From positions 1 to 35,351 of the forward strand of contig CALUHX010000034.1 of the NCBI GenBank assembly GCA_944320555.1: DNA of 35,351 bases, written 5' to 3'. Origin of the DNA: an uncultured Butyricimonas sp. (GTDB taxonomy: Bacteria > Bacteroidota > Bacteroidia > Bacteroidales > Marinifilaceae). This document shows, piece after piece, positions 23,416-33,016 of the stretch (the first letter of the stretch is position 1; each line of letters opens with the position of its first letter). A program made the position numbers and the translations under genes. The notes beneath the pieces are model-generated. The model was not told the origin of the DNA. It searched no databases and saw only the letters and a program-made list of their open reading frames with translations.

Positions 23416-23984
23416 CGTCTCAAAAATTTTTCCTCTCCCATGAACACCACCAATATCGTCCTTGCCACGATTTTGCAATCCAAAGCGAAGGAACACTCCC
23501 TCACGTATTTCACATCAAACTCCAGCCGCTCGTCCCACGAAAGATATATGTTCCCGTTCACCTGGGCAAGCCCCGTCATTCCCGGCCGGACTTCCAACCG
23601 TTCCCGGGCAGCTGGGTTGTTCTCATACAGGCTTGGCAATGCGGGGCGGGGTCCCACCACCGACATGTCCCCGAGGAACACGTTCAGCACCTGCGGTAAC
23701 TCGTCAATTTTTAACCGACGCAACACACGCCCGACCCTCGTGACCTCCGCATTGTCCTTGTACACCTCCCCTACCGTTTTTCTTTCCTCGTTGGTCATCG
23801 TCCTGAACTTGTAAATTGAAAACTCCCTACCGTTCAACCCCACCCGCCTTTGCAGAAAGAATACCGGTCCCTGCGAATCCAATTTGATCAAAAGAGCGAC
23901 AATCAACAGAAAAGGCCCAATTACCAATATAAATATTAGCGATATAAATATATCTACCAAACGTTTAAAGATTTTATTATACAT
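23412..23984 (-). CDS. Initiating sugar-phosphate transferase (PglC-like, bacterial sugar transferase family)
   Basis: This 190-residue membrane-associated enzyme starts polysaccharide assembly by moving a sugar-1-phosphate to undecaprenyl phosphate. It has one N-terminal re-entrant or membrane helix (VDIFISLIFILVIGPFLLIVALLI). The family motifs follow: GPVFFLQRRVGLNGREFSIYKFRTM, RVLRRLKIDELPQVLNV, and GDMSVVGPRP then RPGMTGLAQVNG. It is the short PglC type without the extra N-terminal helices of WbaP. The ATG at 23984 (MYNKIFKRL) fits the family better than the open frame to 24008. The PglD and PglE-like genes downstream suggest that the first sugar is bacillosamine-like. Confidence 0.94.
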   Translation of the reverse strand: MYNKIFKRLVDIFISLIFILVIGPFLLIVALLIKLDSQGPVFFLQRRVGLNGREFSIYKFRTMTNEERKTVGEVYKDNAEVTRVGRVLRRLKIDELPQVLNVFLGDMSVVGPRPALPSLYENNPAARERLEVRPGMTGLAQVNGNIYLSWDERLEFDVKYVRECSFALDCKIVARTILVVFMGEEKFLRR

Positions 23985-24040
23985 AACCATCAATGAAAAG
24001 TAATACATCTATCAAATCTTTCCCCTTTACCTATAAACTA

Positions 24041-25165
24041 TCAATCTATATATAACTCTGCATTTTTATATGTGAAGTTTTTCGATGCATTCAGAGAATT
24101 AAGACTCAATCTACTCCGGTATGCGGAATCTTTATAAAGTTGCATTACAAAATCCGCCATACCTGTTATATCATTCTTATCGAAACATTTCCCGTTATGA
24201 TAGGTTGACACCAAACCGCTCAATTCCGATTTCTTCGGTGCGACACACAACAAAGGAGCCCCTACCGCCAGCAAATTATACGTTTTACTCGGCACGCTCG
24301 CTGTTGCCGTTTCGTCATTCAACGTCACGACCCCTACATCTGCCGCAGCCAACGAATATGGCAAAATCTCACTCGGCTGCCATGTCATGAATTTACAATT
24401 ATTCAATCCATACTCTGCGGCAGTATTCTGTAGAAGTTCTTTTTTCTTACCTTCCCCTATCAAAAGAAAACAAATATCCTCACACCCCCTCAATTGATTC
24501 GCAATTTCTATTATCGCCTCTACATTATGGGTATATCCTATGTTTCCGGAATAAAGCACCACGAATTTACCCGCTAACCCATTGTTTAACACAAACCCAT
24601 TCTTATTTTTAGCCAAGGGCTTCAACTGTTCCGATGCAGGCCAATTACAAACAATCTTTATTTTGGAAACCTCCACATATTTAGATAATTCCTCTTTCAT
24701 CCCCTGGCTTAAAGTATAAACACATTCTGCCTTGCGAAATAGTATTTTATTACACCTTGCCCACCATTTATAAAATAAACTACTCTCCTTTATACCAACA
24801 TTTCTCAATATCTCCGGATAAATATCATATACAATAATCGAAAATTTATTGCATAACAACAATGACAATAAATAACCCATGGGGGGATTTGTCACATAAA
24901 CAATTTTATACCCCCTATATTTAAACAACAATTTCACAAAAATGCAAAGCGTTCCAAACAACCATGTATAAACACGCTTTAAGCCGGAACCCCTATCGTA
25001 AGCTATGATTCTGTCCACTTTGACTCTTGCGTCAAGCTCTCTCTCCGCTTTTTTTATACTTCCGGCGATAAGAACCACCTGTTTGTACCGCAAAAAATAA
25101 GCATTGACGATATCTATCGTCAAATAACCCGTGCTTTGATTAACAATTACGACATTATCTTCCAT
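24041..25165 (-). CDS. Glycosyltransferase, GT4 type (WbuB-like)
   Basis: This 374-residue GT-B fold enzyme has a hydrophobic patch in the N-terminal domain (VYTWLFGTLCIFVKLLF). The acceptor-side block is VYVTNPPMGYLL and the donor-side blocks are VVLYSGNIGYTHNVEAII, FLLIGEGKKKELL and ASVPSKTYNLLAVGAPLLCV. These resemble the WbuB family that adds a sugar to the lipid-linked precursor. The ATG at 25165 is preceded by GAGGA and is preferred over a GTG at 25183 that directly follows the upstream stop. The acceptor and sugar cannot be told from sequence. Confidence 0.9.
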   Translation of the reverse strand: MEDNVVIVNQSTGYLTIDIVNAYFLRYKQVVLIAGSIKKAERELDARVKVDRIIAYDRGSGLKRVYTWLFGTLCIFVKLLFKYRGYKIVYVTNPPMGYLLSLLLCNKFSIIVYDIYPEILRNVGIKESSLFYKWWARCNKILFRKAECVYTLSQGMKEELSKYVEVSKIKIVCNWPASEQLKPLAKNKNGFVLNNGLAGKFVVLYSGNIGYTHNVEAIIEIANQLRGCEDICFLLIGEGKKKELLQNTAAEYGLNNCKFMTWQPSEILPYSLAAADVGVVTLNDETATASVPSKTYNLLAVGAPLLCVAPKKSELSGLVSTYHNGKCFDKNDITGMADFVMQLYKDSAYRSRLSLNSLNASKNFTYKNAELYID

Positions 25166-25183
25166 GATTTCCTCAATCAACAC

Positions 25184-26320
25184 TCATCGATTTCTAATGA
25201 CATCTCCCAACTCTACCGAAGTCATAAACTCTATGTCCGGCCATGTTTTCAGCATACGCCCAAGCAATTCTCCTAACTGTTTCAATCCTCTCGCCCTATT
25301 CTCTGGGTGTAAAAAACCGACATAATTCACTCGATGCGAACTGATGGTTGCCGGCTTATGCCACTTGAATGCGATTTCAACCTCTTTTAAACAATTACCG
25401 ACCCAGTCCGTATTGGCCGGACTTTCCATGCTCGACGGCTCAAAGAAACAATTACGAGTCAAATAAATCTGTCCTAATTTATTTCTTTGTCCTAAAAAAC
25501 GCACATTCCTCTTATACTGTCCATTGCCTAATGGTTCTCTCTGTATCTTCCCCGAATTAATATATTCGACTCCGTTATTTTTCAGAACAGACTCCAAGGA
25601 ATTATTAAACGGACCGTTGGTAGGCACGAAATACTTAGAGCGGTAGCCATACAACTTCTCAAACAAACCAAGACCAGTACTCAATACTTCCGCCATATAA
25701 GGAAGATCCTCCGCCGTGTCCAAATCAAATGCCGCTTGAAAATTCGGAATGGGTTCTCCATTTATACCATTATAAATACCCGTAACCCCATTTTCAAATG
25801 CCAACAACGTGGAACGGTGCCCTTCCCTCAATGCCCGCAACCAACGTTGCACGTTCAAATGCTCTCGCCCGTGGAATATAGGTACAAACAACCGCTTCTC
25901 TATTCCCTCCTTCCACAATTCATACACCCTGCTATGGGCAGGATACCGTTTCAATGTCTCCGTGTATGGTTCATAAAAATACGTCGTATACCCGCTTTCC
26001 TTTATCTTTTCAAATACCGGATTAGCCACGACATTCACCCCCGTCATAACCGGCGGCCTGCCATTCTTGTCTTTATATTGAGCGAGTGTTTCAAACAGGC
26101 GTTCCAAATCCTCATTACACTCCAAAGAATCATATATGTTATAATGATTGCGGTCTTCTCTCATACCGGCCTTCAACAAATTGTCAAAAGCCTTCAAGGA
26201 CGACATCCGGATACTGCCCCAATCGTCCGACTCTATTACCACAATCTTCCTGTTCGTGCGCCAACCGGGTATATTGCTTACATGGACCGCCAACAATGAT
26301 TTCAACGTGTTCTTATACAT
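25184..26320 (-). CDS. Polysaccharide deacetylase-like protein (NodB fold)
   Basis: This 378-residue protein has features of the NodB-like deacetylase superfamily: an acidic pair in VVIESDDWGSIR (Asp32-Asp33) and histidines in IFHGREHLN and TISSHRVNYVGF that could bind metal. I know of no characterised close relative; similar proteins occur in Bacteroidota capsule loci. It may deacetylate an intermediate or mature glycan. No signal peptide is evident, so it probably acts in the cytoplasm on nucleotide- or lipid-linked sugar. Confidence 0.82.
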   Translation of the reverse strand: MYKNTLKSLLAVHVSNIPGWRTNRKIVVIESDDWGSIRMSSLKAFDNLLKAGMREDRNHYNIYDSLECNEDLERLFETLAQYKDKNGRPPVMTGVNVVANPVFEKIKESGYTTYFYEPYTETLKRYPAHSRVYELWKEGIEKRLFVPIFHGREHLNVQRWLRALREGHRSTLLAFENGVTGIYNGINGEPIPNFQAAFDLDTAEDLPYMAEVLSTGLGLFEKLYGYRSKYFVPTNGPFNNSLESVLKNNGVEYINSGKIQREPLGNGQYKRNVRFLGQRNKLGQIYLTRNCFFEPSSMESPANTDWVGNCLKEVEIAFKWHKPATISSHRVNYVGFLHPENRARGLKQLGELLGRMLKTWPDIEFMTSVELGDVIRNR

Positions 26321-26322
26321 AA

Positions 26323-27540
26323 TTACACCAACGAATTATAGAGTTCTATATAATCTTGAAAACGTTCATTTTTATCAAAAAGAGCCTCCGCCCGTTGCCT
26401 GCACGATACCGAATAACGCTCCTTTCCGCCATTCAATATTTTCGATACAGCTTGATATAATGCGGTCACATCCCCTTTGTTCACCACAATCCCCGTGTCC
26501 GGAGAAACAGCTTCGGGACTTCCCCCCGTATTGTAAGTGACCACTGGAGTCCCGCAAGCCAACGCTTCAATGTTCGTTGTAGGGAAATTATCCACCCACG
26601 TCGGATTCACAAAAACATCCGCTATCGAATATAAAGAAGCCAACTCTTCCACATTTTCTGTTCGGCAGACGCCTTTTATACTCCGAGGCAAAGTCTTAAT
26701 CTGTTCTTTGTTTAAACCGACCAACACGATTTGTTCGTCATTCGCCAACAAATCCCCCAACCGTACGAAATCCGAAAGTCCTTTCCTTTTATTCCATGTA
26801 CTTGCTACTCCCAATATTATCCTTTTGCCTGGTTCCAAACCATACTTCGTCCTCACATTTGTATCTGTTTTCGGTTTGAACACTTCTAGATTCACTCCAT
26901 TACGAATCACTTTCACCGGATATGAACTAAAAAAAGATTGGTGTACGATTCGCTCCAACCAATGAGACGGAGTTACAAAAGTGATGTTAGGCACAGAAGT
27001 AAACAGACGTCTTTTCTTCAGAAAATTCTCTTTGGAACGATCAAGAAACAAGGAAGCCGGATATCCTTTCCGATTGGGACATTGGCAACACGATATTTTC
27101 CATTTGTCGCAATTCACAAAATCAAAATGAGAACAATGTCCGGTCAGCGGCCAGCAATCATGCAGCGTCCATACAATAGGTACACCCGCTTGTTTCAAAT
27201 AATCAAAAAGGCACGCCACATGAAGATAATATCCATGTATATTGTGAAGATGAATGATGTCCGGCTTTATTTGTCGCAATTTGTCCACAAACTCCTTTGT
27301 CGCCGATTTGGAGGCGAATCCATGATTGTCAAACAACCTTGACACCAACCAATGAAGTTTCACATCTACACCTGTTCCTATCTTTATTACATTCAAATGG
27401 CTATTGTAGTTTTTACGTCCATAAGCAATATAACTTTCATAACCGCTCTGCTGGGCCAACATGCCTATCTCCTCGGCTATTCGCCCGGTACTACCACTAT
27501 TCGCCGTCGCATTGATTTGTAACACCTTCTTCATAATCAA
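26323..27540 (-). CDS. Glycosyltransferase, GT4 type (WcaL-like)
   Basis: This 405-residue GT-B enzyme has the N-terminal block VLQINATANSGSTGRIAEEIG and IIHLHNIHGYYL. The cysteine-rich stretch CDKWKISCCQCPNRKGYP with the preceding TLHDCWPLTGHCSHF is typical of this WcaL-like clade in Bacteroidota. The donor-site motif is NFPTTNIEALACGTPVVTYNTGGSPEAV, with the E-x7-E pattern of GT4 enzymes. Starts at 27540 and 27534 are both possible. The sugar transferred is unknown. Confidence 0.93.
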   Translation of the reverse strand: MIMKKVLQINATANSGSTGRIAEEIGMLAQQSGYESYIAYGRKNYNSHLNVIKIGTGVDVKLHWLVSRLFDNHGFASKSATKEFVDKLRQIKPDIIHLHNIHGYYLHVACLFDYLKQAGVPIVWTLHDCWPLTGHCSHFDFVNCDKWKISCCQCPNRKGYPASLFLDRSKENFLKKRRLFTSVPNITFVTPSHWLERIVHQSFFSSYPVKVIRNGVNLEVFKPKTDTNVRTKYGLEPGKRIILGVASTWNKRKGLSDFVRLGDLLANDEQIVLVGLNKEQIKTLPRSIKGVCRTENVEELASLYSIADVFVNPTWVDNFPTTNIEALACGTPVVTYNTGGSPEAVSPDTGIVVNKGDVTALYQAVSKILNGGKERYSVSCRQRAEALFDKNERFQDYIELYNSLV

Positions 27541-27593
27541 AGAGATTCTATCCTACTTTATCATGAATCCTTCTTCCAACTTAAATAAGTTTT

Positions 27594-28718
27594 TCATCTA
27601 TCAACAACCAAATGCTCTCTTATTATTTTCATTTGATACTGCGGAGTCCAATAATTGTCTATCTCATGGTAACAATCCCGACGAACCTCTTCCCGATTTT
27701 GGTGTGACTTAAACCAAACGACAATACTATCCACCATAGACTCCACATCGTTATATTTGAAAAACGTCCCCGTCCGACCCTCAAGAATGGCCTCGAATTC
27801 CGGCATCTGATACGGGAAATTGTCATGTGTCGCCACCGGAGTTCCAAAAACCATCACATGCATGGCGGTCAATCCTACATTCCCCGGCGACACACACAAG
27901 TCCGCATTGTAGATCAACTTCGCATTCACCTTCTCGTCATAACAAGCTCCATAAAACCACACGTTTTTCTCCAAACCGTATTCCCTTACCAATCCTTGCA
28001 AACGCTCCCTTTCCACTCCGTCTCCGATCAGTGTCAAATTGCACTCCTCCCCCTTGTCATTCAACCACCTCAAAGCCTCTATTAACAAATCCAACTTTTT
28101 CACCGTTGTCAAACGACCTATAAAAATAAGATTCCTAGCCCTATTTCCAAAATGCTCCCAAAACACACCCGTTTCCGTCAATTCCTCTCGTAATGCTTTT
28201 TGCTCCTCATAATTTAAAGAATTGTGTATCACAAACAACTGATCTGCCCGAAATCCCTCTTTTATCATCAATTTCCTCGCATAGTTTCCATACAAAAATA
28301 TCCCATCCGCCATCTTAAAAAATCTCTTTTTCAACCACCTTTTCAACGCTCCTTCTTTCCCATACCACCCATGACTCCAAAAATACACCCGTCTATGAGG
28401 ATAGAACCATCTCACAAGTCTAACAAAGAGCCACGTCGACAAACAATACACCTCTCCCAACACAAAGTAAGTAGAATATTCTTTTTTTCGTACAAGTTTC
28501 AATACCCCTTTCTGAAAATACCACGGTGTCCGTCCCACGAACTTGTTTTGTAATATCTCCACATGCTTCAACACAGATAAATCGAATCCCTTTATATCTG
28601 TAGAGTTATTTCCAAAAAACCATTCACAATCATACTCTTCATCAATCAACCGATATATTCTCTCTCTGTATCGTGGTGCAAAATTGTATATCAGGCACAA
28701 TTCCTTTTTATCTTTCAT
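27594..28718 (-). CDS. Glycosyltransferase, GT4 type
   Basis: This 374-residue GT-B protein has C-terminal domain motifs: NLIFIGRLTTVKKLDLLIEAL, LTLIGDGVERERLQGLV and VSPGNVGLTAMHVMVFGTPVATHDNF. The last replaces the usual acidic ExxxxG pattern with a G-L-T-A-M-H variant. The N-terminal domain is rich in aromatic and basic residues (LVRWFYPHRRVYFWSHGWYGKEG). It starts three bases after the stop of the TupA-like gene. Specificity is unknown. Confidence 0.9.
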   Translation of the reverse strand: MKDKKELCLIYNFAPRYRERIYRLIDEEYDCEWFFGNNSTDIKGFDLSVLKHVEILQNKFVGRTPWYFQKGVLKLVRKKEYSTYFVLGEVYCLSTWLFVRLVRWFYPHRRVYFWSHGWYGKEGALKRWLKKRFFKMADGIFLYGNYARKLMIKEGFRADQLFVIHNSLNYEEQKALREELTETGVFWEHFGNRARNLIFIGRLTTVKKLDLLIEALRWLNDKGEECNLTLIGDGVERERLQGLVREYGLEKNVWFYGACYDEKVNAKLIYNADLCVSPGNVGLTAMHVMVFGTPVATHDNFPYQMPEFEAILEGRTGTFFKYNDVESMVDSIVVWFKSHQNREEVRRDCYHEIDNYWTPQYQMKIIREHLVVDR

Positions 28719-28720
28719 AT

Positions 28721-29564
28721 CTAAAATTGTTCTCTATAAAATTTCCCCATATCATCTATCGCTTTTTGTGTCCACGTATGAAAAATACACCCAGCGGGCG
28801 TCAATGTCATTTCTCCAAAAATCACGCCTTCACCACTATCATACAAATCCACACGAACCAAATCCATTCCCGTACACAAAACCGTCGCTATATTTACCAT
28901 TTCTATCAAATGCTCAGGCCTTTCTATTTCCTTAAACCCTCCTTTCTGATATTCTTTCAACGGCTTCCAGTCCAATGAATACGGGGCATAATCCGCATGA
29001 CCGCTCTCCCTATTTCCACAAGCCAGCACACAAAATGGCTTACCTTTCAAGCACATGAATTTGTAGTCACACGGGAAACCGCCATGCGAATCCTGTATAA
29101 ATTCCTCACAAACAATCTTTCGCTTGATATAATTATAATGTGTCTCAGCATAAGAATATGCAGGTCTATTCATCCATCCCGTCAATTTTTTCACGATTTC
29201 CTCCTTGTCAAGCTTGTCCTTGTCTCTACAAATGATATTCATCCCAGCTCCATAATTCATTTTCAAAGCAAAGGCTTGTGGCAATTTTTCAAAATCTATA
29301 TCCTGGGCATCGTCCCATACTCCTACCAACGGAATCAGAATCTTCTCCAAACCCTTTCGTTTCACATAATCCCGCACCGCATATTTGTCCGCCAAATATG
29401 CGATTTTACAAAACTCTCCGTCAAGTAATTTACGTATCCATATCTCCGAAATATCTCGAGGATGCCTCAAATGCAAAACGCTTCCGATTATGAAAATAAG
29501 ACAACCTGAAAAACAAACTTGGAGAATAACGAGACACTATTTCCGAAATCAACGACTTTATCAT
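28721..29564 (-). pseudogene. TupA-like ATP-grasp gene with a one-base frameshift
   Basis: The uninterrupted frame 28721-29476 (251 codons, opening only with TTG) carries the conserved part of the TupA-like ATP-grasp family: YLADKYAVRDYVKRKG, LIPLVGVWDD, FALKMNYGAGMNIIC, CDYKFMCLKGKPF and IFGEMTLTPAGCIFHTW. The missing N-terminus lies in the next frame: an ATG at 29564 opens MIKSLISEIVSRYSPSLFFR and runs to HNRKR. A run of four T residues (minus strand, 29478-29475) separates the two. With three T residues the reading would be NRKRLHLRHPRDISE, which matches the expected family form (KRLNLKxPKDFNE). The full protein would have about 280 residues. The disruption may be a true mutation, a switchable site or a sequencing error. 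Confidence 0.8.
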
Positions 29565-29608
29565 TTTATCTGATTAAATATTACCAACAACTAACTACAA
29601 AACAAATC

Positions 29609-30799
29609 TCATTCAATGGCACGAGACTCAATCCAAATACTCTTTTGTCTGAATGAACATTTACAATAATATTGCCCCAAACAGAAATATGCCATAAACA
29701 CCGCAGAGCCTGGAGAATAAGGATATGTGTATTCAAAAAGACTTACAACAAGAGGAACGATAAATACAAAACATCCCAACATATCTGCCTTATTCTTATT
29801 CCTAAGAATATTTCTTTCCCCTATTTCAAATATCAACCTTAAATAAAACAAAATCAATAAGCATCCGCCCAATAAACCATAATTCTCCAATGTATATAAT
29901 AAATAATTATGAACATTCCCATGATGATAATTTTCTATTGAAGCATATAAACCTCCCAACAAACCATGTTTTTCTATAAAATCCAAACTCGCCCCATAAG
30001 TATTCGTACGTCCCGCGCTAACAGAATTCAAATCCGTAACATCATAATTTGCAAAAAGAGCATTATACACAAACTCTCCTAACGGAGTAAAAATTAAAAC
30101 TAAAACAACAAGCACACCACTCCACAGCAACATACCCAATTTACGCTTATAAAAAACGAAATAAACAATCAATCCTACCAAGATTGCCACTATGTTAGCC
30201 CTCGCCCGGAACACACAAATACATAAGAACAGTAAAAATGCCATCCCCCAATAATAACATTTATTAATATTCCTGTTTGTATTATTCCCTTCAAAAAAAG
30301 ACACGAAAAAACCTGTTGATAAAATCGGAGCGATCTGATTCTTGGGCACCGGCATATATAAATCATTTATTACAAACCCACTGCCATAAGTGAATATAAT
30401 TGAAATTCCTGAATACAACGTACCCCAAATAAACAGATTCAATATCCGTCTATATTGTTTTTGTGTCAACTCCATAAGAGATATCACAACAAACATGACA
30501 ACCATTAACAAATCCACAATTGGACTCCAATTCACACTTGCTCCGACAATCACCAACAAACCTAGCAAGACAATTTCCCCTACGACTGTCAACATAAGAC
30601 ATCTCCATATTCCGATAGCCCACATTTTCTTCATGTTCTGACACGAAAGTAAAAACAACAATCCTGTTACAATCATCACCAACAAACGAAATTTCTCATA
30701 CCCCCCACCCAATCCTATCGGAGATAACTGTACTACCATTGTGATCAATAGCAACATGAGCAATATAATCCTGCATTTAGAGAAAATGAAATTTATCAT
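29609..30799 (-). CDS. wzy: O-antigen/capsule polymerase-like membrane protein (Wzy)
   Basis: This very hydrophobic protein of 396 residues has about ten predicted membrane segments and a large external loop (around NALFANYDVTDLNSVSAGRTNTYGASLDF). The loop, with its R-x-x-x-Y-G segment, fits O-antigen polymerases of the Wzy_C/O-antigen ligase type. Low sequence conservation is normal for this class. It is coupled to the flippase gene by an ATGA overlap, a common Wzx-Wzy arrangement. It would polymerise repeat units on the outer face of the inner membrane. Confidence 0.85.
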   Translation of the reverse strand: MINFIFSKCRIILLMLLLITMVVQLSPIGLGGGYEKFRLLVMIVTGLLFLLSCQNMKKMWAIGIWRCLMLTVVGEIVLLGLLVIVGASVNWSPIVDLLMVVMFVVISLMELTQKQYRRILNLFIWGTLYSGISIIFTYGSGFVINDLYMPVPKNQIAPILSTGFFVSFFEGNNTNRNINKCYYWGMAFLLFLCICVFRARANIVAILVGLIVYFVFYKRKLGMLLWSGVLVVLVLIFTPLGEFVYNALFANYDVTDLNSVSAGRTNTYGASLDFIEKHGLLGGLYASIENYHHGNVHNYLLYTLENYGLLGGCLLILFYLRLIFEIGERNILRNKNKADMLGCFVFIVPLVVSLFEYTYPYSPGSAVFMAYFCLGQYYCKCSFRQKSIWIESRAIE

Positions 30800-32340
30800 A
30801 TCCCCCTATTTCTTATCTGTTTAATCTTGTTCCACATCCTGTCTAATATCCCATTTACAATTTCTTTCTCATCAGGACACAAGCCAACGAAGTATAAGGT
30901 CAGCCAATATGCAGTTATAGAAATCCCAAAGGTTACAATTATCCCCCACAGACCTTCTACATTCTCATGACACCAAAAAGTAAAAACAAAAGCCATCAAC
31001 ACCGGCAATAACAAACGCATCATCACTCGTTCCCAAAAATCTCGTAATCGAAGTCCTCCCGTATATTTTATTACAAAAATCCTACTTAATGCTCCCAAAG
31101 ACTCAAACATCACAAAAATCACAATTGCTGTAACCGCAGGAAAACCCGACCTCAAAAACACATAAGAAACAGGAAGAGCCGCCATTCTTAATGTAGACAC
31201 AATCACACTAAACCATTTAATCTTTCCAATAGCCTGATTGGCATAAACCAGTCCTCTTGTTAATTGCTCTATTAATGTCGCAATTATCAATAGTCGCGCA
31301 AATAAAACAGTTCCATCTGGCACTTGCTTTAACCATAAACTTAACACATCCGGCATCGTAAATATCAGCGGGATTACTAACATTGCAATCATTGAAAAGC
31401 CGAACTTCCCTGCTATTAATGAAAGACGTAACATTCTCTGACGATCTCCACCCCCTTCGCTCTTCATTATCTGCGGCTTCATGGAGTCTATCACGGATGC
31501 GGAAATAGTGTACACTTGTCCTTCCACTTGTCGAGCGACAGCAAAAGCAGCGTTTATTCGCACCCCAAAAAACAAATTTAACAAAACAGAATACCCCTGC
31601 CGAGAACATATCACACTCAATGTGTCCAAAAACGTCCAGCCAGCAAAATCTGTCAATTCTTTCATCCCTTCCCATTTTAATCGAGAAATAGATATTTTGG
31701 ATTGCCCCTTATACCGCCACGAACAGTAAAAAACGTAACACAAAAAATTAACAAAACTAATTAACGACACTAACAAACCATAAACCAACAATTTATGCGT
31801 AAAACAATACAATAATGACACTGCAATAAACAATTTTATTAATGCATCCATTATTGTTATACAAGCCAAAGCAAAAAAATTCTCATGGGCAATAATCAAT
31901 GCGCTATAAGGCGTAGAACAAACCGTCATAAACATGGAAAACACCATGAAACGATACACCCATCGGGCGTCTATTTGCTGTGTCTGCGGAATATTTAAGA
32001 AACCATCAAAAAGAAAAAACTCCGCTAACAACATCAAAACTGCTAGTCCACCGGCAACAAAGAGATGCAACCAAAAACAATTATTAAATACTTGGATTTG
32101 CCGTTCTCTATGATTACGTCCTAACTCGACAGAAATAAACCTATTGGACGTCTGAGTCAACGAGGCCGTTATAAATCCTAACATTCCAATAACACCCGCC
32201 AGCAAATCATACGTACCATATCCCTCTGTACCCAACGCTTCAAGTACATACCGCGTTGAAAAAAGAGCTGCGATAGCAACAACAACAATCCGGGCATACT
32301 GTATTATTGTATTAACTATAACCCTACTCGCCGTACTCAT
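30796..32340 (-). CDS. wzx: Polysaccharide flippase (Wzx, MOP superfamily)
   Basis: This 514-residue protein has about 14 membrane segments and the N-terminal pattern of the MOP/PST flippases (SRVIVNTIIQYARIVVVAIAALFSTRYVLEALGTEGYGTYDL). It moves undecaprenyl-linked repeat units across the inner membrane before polymerisation. A purine-rich AAGGAGGGG lies about 20 bases upstream of the ATG, too far to be a normal ribosome-binding site. The 187 bases upstream to the DUF4411 gene hold no other gene that I can support. Confidence 0.93.
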   Translation of the reverse strand: MSTASRVIVNTIIQYARIVVVAIAALFSTRYVLEALGTEGYGTYDLLAGVIGMLGFITASLTQTSNRFISVELGRNHRERQIQVFNNCFWLHLFVAGGLAVLMLLAEFFLFDGFLNIPQTQQIDARWVYRFMVFSMFMTVCSTPYSALIIAHENFFALACITIMDALIKLFIAVSLLYCFTHKLLVYGLLVSLISFVNFLCYVFYCSWRYKGQSKISISRLKWEGMKELTDFAGWTFLDTLSVICSRQGYSVLLNLFFGVRINAAFAVARQVEGQVYTISASVIDSMKPQIMKSEGGGDRQRMLRLSLIAGKFGFSMIAMLVIPLIFTMPDVLSLWLKQVPDGTVLFARLLIIATLIEQLTRGLVYANQAIGKIKWFSVIVSTLRMAALPVSYVFLRSGFPAVTAIVIFVMFESLGALSRIFVIKYTGGLRLRDFWERVMMRLLLPVLMAFVFTFWCHENVEGLWGIIVTFGISITAYWLTLYFVGLCPDEKEIVNGILDRMWNKIKQIRNRGI

Positions 32341-32527
32341 GATTTAAAAATGATAAATTTCCCCTCCTTAATTTCAACGTATAAAGTAGAGACCATTGCA
32401 AAGAATCTTGCTCGACGCAGAAATTTTGGCAACTTCTCGCCAATATCCTCATGTTACTTTTTAGTATTAATCCTTAACCCCATACCGACAGGCATAAGGA
32501 AAATATCCACAAACAAAACTATTTATC

Positions 32528-33010
32528 TTAAATTGAAACGCCCAGATCCCTTAGCATCGTATTCAAATCACAAAACCTAACCCCCAATGCGTTACACACG
32601 TCCGGAATCTTCACCCGCCTTTTACACAAAGGATCCGATGTTTCGTAGGTCACTAAAACCATACTTTTTGCGGCGGCTGTCGCCACCAAATAAGCGTCCG
32701 CCACATTCGCAAATGTCAACTTTGCCGTCTCGCTATACACAGAACTGACAGAAACCCATTTCTGCGCATTGGCATATTGTCCCATCACCTCTCCATCCAA
32801 TGGCAAATAAAAATCTTTCGGCGCATTCCGCTTCATCCAAGAAGTCAACTCGTCCGCTCCCCTGACAATCTCCTCTTTTACCTTTTCACTCGAAAACACA
32901 TACCCCGCATCCATCACCTCTTTCATCTTCTCCCAAAATGTGGGCCAGACATCCATCGGCATCTCGTTCTTTGAGCGGATCAATATGTTCGTATCAAGCA
33001 AATATCTCAT
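32528..33010 (-). CDS. DUF4411 family PIN-like protein
   Basis: This 160-residue protein has a PIN-domain layout: MRYLLDTNILIRS with the first aspartate, FSSEKVKEEIVRG with acidic residues, NVADAYLVATAAA and VTYET near the C-terminus. DUF4411 proteins are frequently encoded next to ImmA/IrrE or XRE-type genes, as here (start seven bases after the upstream stop). The pair is therefore a candidate toxin-antitoxin or defence module, in which this protein would be the RNase-like toxin. Nuclease activity is inferred from the fold. Confidence 0.88.
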   Translation of the reverse strand: MRYLLDTNILIRSKNEMPMDVWPTFWEKMKEVMDAGYVFSSEKVKEEIVRGADELTSWMKRNAPKDFYLPLDGEVMGQYANAQKWVSVSSVYSETAKLTFANVADAYLVATAAAKSMVLVTYETSDPLCKRRVKIPDVCNALGVRFCDLNTMLRDLGVSI

Positions 33011-33016
33011 AACTTC

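Noticed and set aside
32350-32580. A 76-codon plus-strand open frame in the wzx-DUF4411 gap
   Set aside because: It overlaps the DUF4411 gene antisense, lacks a promoter element and shows no domain.
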